From NCBI GenBank assembly GCA_020650975.1, contig JAIPMN010001576.1, positions 1-23,093 on the forward strand: a DNA stretch of 23,093 bases, written 5' to 3'. The notes under the pieces were generated by a model. It did not search any database and had not been told where the DNA came from. It was given only the letters and a program-made list of their open reading frames with translations. Of this stretch, positions 10,601 to 18,271 are shown in pieces. The translations under genes were made by a program, and so were the position numbers. This DNA is from Apostichopus californicus. Lineage: Eukaryota; Echinodermata; Holothuroidea; Aspidochirotida; Stichopodidae. Each line of letters begins with the position of its first letter. The first letter of the stretch is position 1.

Positions 10601-13600
10601 AGAAAATATCACTGTAGTTCTGTATTATTAATTACCCATAATAATAATTAATTTCTGCTCTACAACGTATCAAAATGAATTTTTTGTCTAAAGTCATCCT
10701 TTGTTATTGTTTTTCCATTTCCATTAACATATAACTTGAAACTTTGATTAATCTTCAGATAAAAAAATACCACTGTACTATTAATATTCCTCTGCATTGT
10801 TTTATTTTTTATTCCCTTTCTCAGGCATCCTCAAGTATGTAATAGAAGTCTCATGCATAGTTTATCAAACCCTTTGACTATGCTCCCCAAAAACCAGACA
10901 GATGAAGATTCTTATTGTACAGATGGCCTCAAAGTAAACACAGAATATCTCTATGATCCAAAGTATACATTTTATCTCAGTGAGGTGAGTCCATTTTAAC
11001 ATAATTTACTACTAGAAATAGGTTGAAGTATTCTTCTTCAGTTACAAATGTGTCAGGGAAGGATAAATGCATTTGAAATAAAAAAATTCAGTTTTGTCAG
11101 TGGTTTTCTGTCGTTGATTGACTCGTTAAGTTTTCAAACTTGTGTCTTGAAGGTCGTTCAGTATTGCCCTGGAATATGCTAGAAGATCAAATAATGGTCA
11201 CTTCTCTGTCAAATTTCTACGAGGGATCTTCCAGCCACCCTCAACTCATTCTCCCTTACTTGAAACTTTAATTCCTTACTTCATCGCCAAGATTTGAACC
11301 CTCCTAAAAATTTTGTAAATAATTTAGAGCGTCAGAGTCTGCTGAAATTTTTTTTTGAAACGGGTAATTTTGGCCAGTAAAAATGTTGGGTCAATACCGG
11401 TGACCGTTAAAGGTCTGTAAAGGCCCCAACATTACCATGCTGAAACATACTTTCCTGGATGTTTCCACCTTCCAAATTATCATCAGATATTGAGGAATGT
11501 TAAACCACAAGATTGTCCACAATGACGTAGGATGCTTTGAGCACTGCAGTAAAAATGTTTGTTGTTGTTTGAAAATGAAGAACGATTATTTGCAATTTTT
11601 TAGCATAATACTGATACCCCCTTCAGTACAGGAGGGCATTGTGGTCAAGTGGTTAAGGCAGTGGACTGGTGATCTAAGGATCATTGCGTTGTGTCCTTGG
11701 GCAAGGCACTTGATCTCCATTGCCTCTCTTCACCCAGGTGTATAAATGGGGACTTGCGAGGTAACTTGTAAATTATAGTTGCGTGTGCCGGTTTGTGGCT
11801 GCCCCTATGGGAAGTCCCCCGGGGGACACGTGGTTGTGGTGCCCCAGGAGAGATTGATTGAATTGCGCACACTTTGGTGTGTAGGTGTGACAAGTTACCA
11901 ATGACCAAGGCTACTGTAAGTTGTCAAAGCGCTACGATCTCGATGTAGCAGCACTGTTTAAGTGTCTAATATGTATGTACATGTATGTATGTATGTATGT
12001 ACAGAACATGTAAAGAGCTCCTGAGGATACTGATACTCAGTGGTCTTGCTTCAAACAAGTCATTGTAGTCAAACAAACCTCTCAGTGTTTGGCTTGTGAG
12101 AAAGTTTTATCTCAAGTATTAGCACAAGTGTCAATGTATCTTTATTTATGTCACTCATACCGTGGTGTGTAGATGCAATGCTTTCCTGAATAAACTATTT
12201 TCACATGAAATACCATTGATATATCATTGCAGATGTATCCTTCAGAAATGGTATCTGTTATGTTAATATGCAAGTCAAAAAAAAGTTGTATTACTCATCT
12301 TTTTAGCTTCACCTCCCCCACCCCCCCCCCATCTCCTCCCTTTTCTGTCACTGTATGATTCTTTTGATATAATTGACAAATAAAATCCTGCAAAGTATTT
12401 AATAAAAAAAATGACTGAAGAAGGGGGGTAGTTTTATGACAATCAGTATTTTTTAAAAAATTACAGAATTGAGGGTTGGTGTTGGGATGTTTTCCCCTTG
12501 GCTTTCTGCAGCTTCTGTTTTTTCATATGAAATACCATTGATATATCATTGCAGACATATCCTTCAGAAATGGTATCTGTTATGATATATATATTTTATC
12601 TTCCAATGATTTTTTTTTTGTCTTTTAAAATTTTCGTTTCGACAGGAGGAGAGATCAATTATAAATCTTCATTTGATGTACACTAGCTATTTCCTGTTTA
12701 TTATGCTCATTACGTGTGTCTTCTATGCCCTAATCAAAGGACCTCCCTTAAAGTCAAGAGTCATACATGAAAATGGTGCACACAAAAAGGTAAGAACAGC
12801 ACAGTTTAAATTCATAATCAGTATGATGTCTTCTTTTATTCATCATCCCTATGATCATTGTTTGAGAATTGTATCCCCCGGGACCCTGTCCCAGTTTAAT
12901 CAATTCTCTCTTGCATAGTTTAAGGAGGAAAATTTGTAGGATGGAATCTGGTCCCTGGGTCTTCAGATTACAATCCATGTTATCACATGTGTAATATTAC
13001 TGCAGTTGCAAATTTTCTCAATGACTTTTAGTTTGGAAATTCCCTGTGGATACTCATCGATCTGAGGTCCGTGTGGTTAGCACTGATTCTTCTGTTCTTT
13101 GTAAGCGAGGTGTTTATCTTTTAATTCAAGTCTTGTCTCACAAGTTTATTGTAATGTGTTGTGCTGCATTTACAAACCTTGAAGCCCGACTTACGATCGT
13201 TAGTGGAATTCTTGAGTTAGTCGAGCAGTGTGTGCGTGTGTGCTTGAGACTGCTATTGATCAAGATACTGCAAGTGTCACATAGAGGCGGCTTCAGTCGG
13301 GAGAACTGAGAAAGAAGTGTTTTCCCAGATGGCAGTCAGCAGTATGCTGTACTTCATGTTAATCTGCCCAGTCTGGACAAATAAAAAATGACAACCACGT
13401 GACAGGAAGTTTAGATCATGTGACATAAACAACAAGTGGCCGTTAACAGAAGAAAGTCATGTTGTGCGATGACCAGTCGTTCAGTGTGCAAAGGTAATGT
13501 GTAAGACAGTCGGTCTTCACGACGATGAAAACCAAGATTGTCACGTTCTTGTATCTCTCTTCAACTCGCTTTACAAGATGTCACTCCCGAGTGCCGTTTT

Positions 13601-13800
13601 GGTAGCACTAAATGTAACATTAATTTTCCTCTGGTATAATTTTCCTATTTCCCCTTCAATTCAATGGGAATAGTAGCCTTGAGACATGTCGTTGTCACAC
13701 TGATGAAACAACACGTTCATTCTAATTTATGAGTGTAGGCAGGAGAGGCGTGATATAACAAACTCTTCAATTTCTCTTACAGCAACTGCTGCCCGTCTGA
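7518..13800 (+). CDS. TMEM248: TMEM248-like two-pass membrane protein, complete coding region in six exons
   Basis: Six exons (7518-7670, 8267-8534, 9235-9382, 10825-10984, 12646-12789, 13783-13800) join in phase to 297 codons, predicting 296 residues; I recall human TMEM248 as about 314. Residues 1-17 hold an ENLK motif as in the vertebrate protein. A hydrophobic segment spans about 19-40 and a second about 255-273. The region between is non-cytosolic in type, with six cysteines matching the human ones in order and spacing, and sequons NVS, NRS and NQT. The most conserved block is INLHLMYTSYFLF before the second segment. Vertebrate TMEM248 is a poorly characterised membrane protein with no established activity, so no reaction can be assigned. 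All introns are GT-AG, and homology with matching phases makes exons 1-5 very secure. The five-codon last exon is less certain. Confidence 0.92.
7671..8266 (+). other. TMEM248 intron 1
   Basis: A phase 0 GT-AG intron from GTAAAT to CACCTACAG. It includes a C run at 8117-8126 and CT-rich sequence to about 8145. No other element was recognised. Confidence 0.85.
8267..8534 (+). CDS. TMEM248: TMEM248 coding exon 2 (residues 52-140 plus one base)
   Basis: It begins DWNDFFEDF, aligning with the DWNTFLLRF of the human protein, and carries the first conserved luminal or extracellular cysteine (QQFC). It then runs through a Ser/Thr/Asn-rich stretch to the NVSFSVNLEL beta-like segment, which corresponds to NISVSITLTL in human and keeps the glycosylation sequon. 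It ends at a strong donor, AAAA|GTGAGT, in phase 1. The open frame visibly continues two codons into the intron before a stop, which is not biologically relevant. Confidence 0.92.
8535..9234 (+). other. TMEM248 intron 2
   Basis: A phase 1 GT-AG intron from GTGAGT to GATTTTCAG. It contains a chance open frame of 125 codons (8706-9083) without recognisable motifs, spanning an 11-bp C run at 8906-8916. Confidence 0.8.
9235..9382 (+). CDS. TMEM248: TMEM248 coding exon 3 (residues 141-190)
   Basis: The first two bases complete Lys141, followed by YDEVDMTFHLTQP, aligned with the human INITFTLP region. The three cysteines in SCEGKTCSPSKVAACVTL match the human DDC, HGHC and TAC positions. The preferred donor is GCTGT|GTAAGA (after 9382, phase 2), because it gives a consensus donor and the next exon then restores a valine. 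A donor two bases earlier would be out of phase. Confidence 0.92.
9383..10824 (+). other. TMEM248 intron 3
   Basis: A phase 2 GT-AG intron from GTAAGA to CTTTCTCAG. It carries a diverged tandem duplication of about 165 bp (10485-10800). The short open frames just after the donor (9399-9649) lack motifs. Confidence 0.85.
10485..10800 (+). repeat. Diverged tandem duplication, about 165-bp period
   Basis: The copy starting at 10485 (AATTTCTGCTCTACAAC, then AAAGTCAT) recurs from 10650 with scattered substitutions and small gaps. Its end (ATCACTGTA near 10608) is matched by ACCACTGTA near 10770. There are two copies, both inside TMEM248 intron 3. The divergence suggests an old duplication. Confidence 0.7.
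10825..10984 (+). CDS. TMEM248: TMEM248 coding exon 4 (residues 190-243)
   Basis: The first base completes Val190. The exon then encodes HPQVCNRSLMH and ends YCTDGLKVNTEYLYDPKYTF plus YLSE. The two cysteines correspond to human PPHC and FWC, and the DPKYTFYL region corresponds to human NPKLTVIV. There are two potential N-glycosylation sites (NRS, NQT). It ends GAG|GTGAGT in phase 0. Confidence 0.93.
11632..12003 (+). mobile_element. tRNA-related SINE, internally deleted, ending in a GTAT repeat
   Basis: The head GTGGTCAAGTGGTTAAGGCA (about 11641-11660) is a classic pol III A box in a tRNA-like context. Then come GACTGGTGATC and the body signature GTCCTTGGGCAAGGCACTTG (about 11694-11713), which from general knowledge recurs in SINEs of many marine invertebrates. 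The expected B box (GGTTCGAATCC type) is missing between GGATC and the body signature, so this copy looks internally deleted and probably immobile. The 3' end runs into a GTAT-rich tail (about 11972-12000). GTACAG at 11626-11631 and 11999-12004 may be a short target-site duplication. The family name is not assigned. Confidence 0.7.
11972..12002 (+). repeat. GTAT microsatellite / SINE tail
   Basis: About seven GTAT units, with one interruption by ACAT, lie at the 3' end of the SINE-like element. They may be its template-derived tail. Confidence 0.8.
12199..12584 (+). repeat. Pair of 64-bp direct repeats, 322 bp apart
   Basis: The block 12199-12262 (including GAAATACCATTGATATATCA and CCTTCAGAAATGGTATCTGT) recurs at 12521-12584 with only a few substitutions, CACATG to CATATG and GATGT to GACAT among them. 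The intervening DNA holds a 10-bp C run and A-rich sequence and is not repeated. High identity suggests a recent duplication, or two copies of one short repeat. Confidence 0.85.
12646..12789 (+). CDS. TMEM248: TMEM248 coding exon 5 (residues 244-291)
   Basis: It encodes EERSIINLHLMYTSYFLF and then the second membrane segment (FIMLITCVFYALIKG, about 259-274). The human counterpart reads RSLINLHLMHTSYFLFVMVI, the strongest single match in the gene. A basic cytosolic tail follows, ending GAHKK. It ends AAG|GTAAGA in phase 0. If this donor were not used, the frame would continue 42 codons to a stop at 12916-12918 with no similarity to the family. Confidence 0.95.
12790..13782 (+). other. TMEM248 intron 5
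   Basis: A phase 0 GT-AG intron from GTAAGA to TTTCTCTTACAG. It contains CACGTG (about 13397) and CATGTG E-boxes and a CpG-bearing patch (13480-13600). No repeat was recognised. Confidence 0.55.
13783..13800 (+). CDS. TMEM248: TMEM248 terminal coding exon (five codons and stop)
   Basis: After a strong acceptor (CTTCAATTTCTCTTACAG at 13765-13782), the phase 0 frame reads QLLPV and then TGA. Vertebrate TMEM248 also ends with a few residues after the equivalent junction, so a very short last coding exon fits. Two weaker acceptors in the same intron (13031 and about 13330) give 20-30 residue tails that are hydrophobic or unlike the family. This assignment rests on acceptor strength and phase, not on conserved sequence. 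Confidence 0.5.
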   Translation, partial: QLLPV

Positions 13801-15610
13801 TTATTCTGTGCCTGTTGAAGTTTCGACTCAGTGTCAGCTCACACTCTCTCTTCATCGAAATAAAAACAACCAAAAAGAAGAAGAAATTACTTGTCGGATT
13901 TCTGGGCACACAACTTTTGGCTCGTAAATTTGTCAAGAATGCGTCAGAAGTATGCAGACAAGTCTTTTGTTTTTGATATGGGGTTGACACGATTAAATTG
14001 AGGCTTTTTAACAGTTCTGTATAAAAAAGACATATAAAAGAATAAATGGACATTTTTACATCAAAGGAGGAGGAAACCAAGAATATTTGTAAGCTAATGG
14101 TCAAGTTTAGTTTGGAGTGTCAACAGCTGCTTGGTAGATGTTAAAAGCATTTAAGGATCGTCAGAAAAGGTACTCACGTTAGATACTAACATAAACATAG
14201 ATACATATGATAAACAATACAAATCAATTTAGTCTTGTCAGGAATCCTGCTCAGAAGTTTAGTATTTTATGGTAAAAAGATATTCAGTGTCCTACAGAAA
14301 TGCTTTTTTCTGGCTGTCTGACATCTGAATCCTTAAGTTGTATTCAAATTTGATTTATAGTAAAGTAGAAAAAGCATCCATCAGAAAGACTATTAGATAT
14401 TGCTTTACTCACAAATTGCATATTTTTCCTTCTTAATCTTATATTGAAGTTTTATTTCTGTCTGAGCCAAAAAGAAAGACATTTCTTCTGTTTATGTCAA
14501 GAAAATCATTCCATCTTACTTTTTGTTCTATTATTGTCATAGATTGGGTAAACTGAGTGTATAAGAATGCATGTGCTCATTAAATGTAAAGAAGAAGCAA
14601 AAATAATCATCTTTATCTTATATCGTAGAAGTGCCTAAAATAAGCAACTTCTCCAGATAGCTGAACCAGCTTGTAGATCCATTGGAGGTAAAAAGTATTT
14701 TGCAAAATTATGTCACAAGTGTAAATATGTTGCAATTGCAAGTAAGTGTGTATGAGAAATACATGTGGAATTTAGTCATTTACGCAGCATGGTTCATGGA
14801 ATGTTTAGTCCTTGCCACACATAGTGTTTCGTACACATTTTGCTATAGTATTGAAAAAGCCCAAGATTTGAATCTGTTACAGATTTCATCTAAGAGACTA
14901 CCTGGGTAGTGTGACTGTAGCAAAGGCTATCCAAATTGGTGGAAATTTGCTAAGGGCAGTTTTTTTCATGTTATGCTGAAAGAACAGGTTTTCTTTCTTA
15001 AATGTTAAATAGGAACAAATGTCATTAAACTACTCCTGGTTTATAATTACTATAGACTTGGTATTAAAGATATATTTTTTGGGATAAAACTTGATTGAAA
15101 CTTGGTGAATAGGTAGAAAAGTGGTGGGGGGATTGTGAAGTTGAGGAACGTCTTCCTCAGTTACAGGCCAGGATATATTGATTGTGTGTGGTATCAGGGA
15201 AACATCCTGTACAATTACATCCTGATTATCCCTACATTGGGTATTGGTGATTTATATTTCAAAATCTTCACATTTGTTTTGTGTAGAAGTCAATTTTATA
15301 CAAAAGACCTTTACAAGTGTATGTTTCACTAAATGATTTGTTTCTTATGAATGGTGTAGTGAGGCTCCTACAAGATTGAGGTTACCTGTATAGGCCTACT
15401 TTGAAAAGAATAGTGTAATGGGTCCTCAGTCCAATCAAAAAGGAATTGCTATTGACAGCTTGGTACTGTTTCATCATATATAGCAGAAAGTAAATTTTTG
15501 TTCTATTACAATCACATGTGTTTTAAATAATGGGTGAACAATGTTTCTCTCGGTGGACAAAGTTTTTGTGTCATAAACAATTCTGTAAATATTAAATAAA
15601 TTTGTGGAGT
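13801..15610 (+). other. Probable TMEM248 3' UTR
   Basis: The stretch follows the proposed stop and contains no recognised gene. AATAAA occurs at 13859-13864, 14041-14046 and 15595-15600. The last is followed about 20 bases on by a GT/T-rich stretch (TTTTGGTGTGTTC), the usual arrangement for cleavage and polyadenylation. The minus-strand frame of 125 codons (13727-14104) has no motif. Confidence 0.4.
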
Positions 15611-15630
15611 ACTAAACAATTTTGGTGTGT
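15595..15630 (+). terminator. Candidate polyadenylation signal and downstream element
   Basis: AATAAA at 15595-15600 is followed by TTTTGGTGTGTTC at about 15619-15631. Among the three AATAAA hexamers downstream of the TMEM248 stop, this one has the best GT-rich element. A stem-loop (15661-15682) lies just beyond it. Confidence 0.4.
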
Positions 15631-17938
15631 TCATATATTTTATTATCTTTGTATTGACTGTTGGTACTATATACAGTACCAATATTAATTCCTGAGGCAA
15701 CAATTTAGCAAATGTATTCAGTATTGAATGATTGAAACTGTTCAACACCTATCCATATTCCTATCTCATAGATGGAGCTTATTGATAATCTTTTCCATGA
15801 ATTTGTGATATTTTAACTCAACATAAACAACTTCCCATGCAAACGGATTCAAACTACACCTTTAAAAATTCTTGACTTCGAAACGCAAACTACTGCTTAA
15901 ACTTTGAGAGACGAGCTAACTCCGTGTCACTTGCTACAAAATGAATAAACAATATAAATCGCAATAGCGCCACTCAAGGTCGCCGGCATTTTCTTTTTTG
16001 TATTCCGCCAACAAACTGCTGTATGATGGTGCAATATTAATCTTTGTACATGAGCAACCGCGCTGTAACAGCCATGCGAACGTATAAGATAAGTATGCTA
16101 TTTAGACGCCTCTGTGTGTATTGTGAGGGTTAAAATGGTAACGTTGCAGTACTGACATGCATGGTCACACTAAACGGCGAGAGATTTATAGTGATACTGG
16201 CTATTCGAGTAACTTGATAGTTGAAACCGTTTTCTAAGTAGAAGCGGACAACCGACATTTCCATATCGACACTGTAAATATATGGGAACGAGTATAACAC
16301 AAACGAATTCAAGATATACATATATATATTAACAATATTGGGGAATATTGGGGAATATTACAATACAAACATGCACAACGAAACGGGACTGAAAACCAAT
16401 AGTCTTGTGCAACCCGCATATCTTTATGATGTACAGGGATAACTAACGTAACACAAGACAGACTAGATTCAGTCTGAGCATAGAAAGGACACAAACGTTA
16501 AATATTGTAGAACAGCATGCTTATGCTGCGTAACATAACTGTCCACTCTGGTTTTAAACTAGGCGAAAACTAGAATTAAAACTAGAGATATATGCTATCC
16601 AATGTAAACAGTTGGTGAAAGCTCCCACGATACACACGGCTGTATTTTCGCTGTGTACGTACGTAGTTAACTGTCTTACATCGATATGGAAACAACACTG
16701 GCAATGGCGTGACAAAACATTTTATTTTACTGGACAAAGAAATCCAGTTCTCCACAGCCTTGAGAACGAAATTATAACCGTGTTCCAACCAAAGCAAATC
16801 TCGCTCACTGGCAGTCTGACAGTTATAACTCGTACTGCGGCACCCAACCCGAAACAAAATGGAAATTGAATGTGAAATGCGGAATCAGCAACAACGGCTT
16901 GTACCTGTTCTCTCTTTGGTAACGCTGGCCAAGTCAAATTGAAGCAGTAATGACGATGTTGTACGTTGGTAGGCAGTACACTATGAATACTGTATGTTGG
17001 CGACGTCTCTTCACGATGGTATAGTATCAGGTCAATTTATGGGATTTGACATGACAATTATAAGGTTGGCATAATTCGCTTAATACAGACCGCAGAACGA
17101 TGCATGCCAATGAGAATGCAGGAGTCGTTGCTATAATGATATGAAAGAAATGTGGACGTTCTCGTTGAAGGTCTCACACGGAGAATGGGGAGCTGAGTGC
17201 GTGCTAGGTATTTCTAATTGGGCGTGTACAATTACATAGGGGATTATTAGGTACGCATGTACGTGGGCGGCCACGAGTACTCGCGGATGGTTGTACTGTG
17301 TACGATGCGAGTGTTGTACACAAAAAGAAACAAAGAACGAACTGGAATCTTGTTTACTATATGTGTAATGCATGCAAAGCTACAAGAAAGAGGCACCGTC
17401 GAGATTGTACCTTTGCCTGACTTTCGAGGGTCGTTAGATTTGAAATTTGCTTTTGCAAGAAAATGATATCGGAAGTCGTAGTCAATTATGTGTGAAGGGT
17501 TGAGCAGGACGTAGTCTTTTCGGCATGAAATAGGAATGATTTGTTACGCCCTATTTTAGCTAAGACTAAGTGCGCAAGAATAATGGTGTGGAGAGACAGA
17601 CAAGAGCTCGAGCAGCATGAGGCGGATTGTACATGCGCTTATATTATTTACCATATAATGCACGCTAAGTAAGTGTGTAAAACGCAGATTTGTGTCTACC
17701 AGTTTCGAAAGGAACATCTTTGATCATCTCAATAGTGTCTGTAATTATTGAGTTATGGTCGTGGCTGTTAACAAGTTTCACCATCTCTGCAGCGAAGTTT
17801 AATAAGTTTACGGCTGCCTATCTTTTCGAAGTAAACCGGTGAAGCTGGGGTCGTCTTTGTCTCATGTGCGTCTGGCGAGCAACGACTATCCCTCCAAACG
17901 ACCCACCCAACGTGTTAACCTAAATCAATGTGCCTTGG
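15611..17938. other. Intergenic spacer, CpG-richer from about 15950, no gene recognised
   Basis: No conserved protein was recognised on either strand. From about 15950 to 18300 CpG frequency is visibly higher than in the AT-rich introns, suggesting an unmethylated upstream region of the MORC2 gene. Overlapping open frames of 60-91 codons on both strands at 16582-16937 carry no family motif. A short tandem AATATTGGGG repeat lies at 16334-16359. Confidence 0.5.
15661..15682. repeat. Short inverted repeat (8-bp stem, 6-bp loop)
   Basis: TTGGTACT (15661-15668) and AGTACCAA (15675-15682) are exact reverse complements separated by ATATAC. It lies about 60 bp after the best polyadenylation hexamer. 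Confidence 0.7.
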
Positions 17939-17949
17939 CTATAAAAAGG
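17939..17949 (+). promoter_or_regulatory. TATA-like box upstream of MORC2
   Basis: CTATAAAAAGG is a near-consensus TATA box, about 265 bp before the MORC2 start codon. Transcription would begin near 17970, giving an unspliced leader of about 230 bases. No other core element was identified, and the true start site cannot be seen from sequence alone. Confidence 0.4.
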
Positions 17950-18033
17950 CCTAAGCTACAACGCAGCTGGTACGCTCATCATACCAAAGTATACTGATAG
18001 TTCTGTCTCCTTCTTTGCAACCAGATCAACGAA

Positions 18034-18081
18034 ATGCCAATGCAAAAAGAAAGATGTTTGCTGGTCGGGTCTAAAAACTGA
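18034..18081 (+). other. Upstream ORF 1 in the MORC2 leader
   Basis: ATG at 18034 opens 15 codons (MPMQKERCLLVGSKN) ending with TGA at 18079-18081, and a second in-frame ATG follows two codons later. The -3 base is G (good context). The stop overlaps the ATG of the next upstream ORF as TGATG. If the leader is unspliced from about 17970, scanning ribosomes would meet this before the main start. Confidence 0.4.
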
Positions 18082-18158
18082 TGTTGACGAGGCCTATGAA
18101 ATACTACCAGTCGCTGTTGGTCAACTGTCAAAGATCTAGGCCCATGCCAACTTATTGA
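18081..18158 (+). other. Upstream ORF 2 in the MORC2 leader
   Basis: ATG at 18081 overlaps the stop of the preceding small frame (TGATG). It opens 25 codons, with internal ATGs at 18096 and 18144, and ends with TGA at 18156-18158, 45 bases before the MORC2 start. The peptide resembles nothing I know. The arrangement suggests termination-reinitiation, but the leader structure is inferred. Confidence 0.4.
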
Positions 18159-18203
18159 ATTGAACAACTGGTATCCGAAGTTCGATTCAGAAGTTCGCCC
18201 ATT

Positions 18204-18271
18204 ATGGCACTCGGTGGTTATCAAGGCCTTAGTCGAGCTGGGCTAACGTTCGACTTTCTCCATTCTACCTC
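18204..18271 (+). CDS. MORC2: MORC2 coding exon 1 (residues 1-22 plus two bases)
   Basis: ATG at 18204 has A at -3 and G at +4, a strong context, and gives a peptide colinear with human MORC2 from residue 1. It encodes the N-terminal arm that takes part in ATP-dependent dimerisation in the family. It ends ACCTC|GTGAGT in phase 2, and the following exon completes Ser23. Confidence 0.92.

Larger units (their letters stand above)
10985..12645 (+). other. TMEM248 intron 4
   Basis: A phase 0 GT-AG intron from GTGAGT to TTTCGACAG. It holds a SINE-like element (about 11632-12003) and a 64-bp direct duplication (12199-12262 and 12521-12584). The duplicated block contains ATCATTGCAGA, an acceptor-like site present at both copies. 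Confidence 0.85.

Noticed and set aside
12790-12918. Continuation of the TMEM248 exon 5 frame to a stop at 12916-12918
   Set aside because: A consensus donor GTAAGA follows the conserved tail, and the 42 extra codons do not resemble the family. It is kept only as a possible intron-retention form.
13032-13390. Alternative acceptors at 13031 and about 13330 for the TMEM248 last exon
   Set aside because: Both have weak pyrimidine tracts. The first gives a long hydrophobic tail and the second a 20-residue tail, neither expected after the second membrane segment.
13727-14104. 125-codon minus-strand open frame
   Set aside because: There are no motifs or domain signals, and it lies over the proposed last exon and 3' UTR of TMEM248. 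It is most likely chance.
15950-16060. Short minus-strand ATG frame with a CpG-bearing start (MPATLSGAIAIY)
   Set aside because: It stops after about 20 codons without a good donor before the stop, and there is no recognisable protein.
16582-16937. Overlapping open frames on both strands (71-91 codons)
   Set aside because: I considered an exon or transposon fragment, but there were no recognisable residues, no suitable splice sites and frames open on both strands. That is consistent with chance in CpG-richer DNA.
17979-18224. 81-codon minus-strand open frame opposite the MORC2 start
   Set aside because: It overlaps the MORC2 leader and exon 1, whose + strand coding is clearly conserved. The minus frame has no motif.
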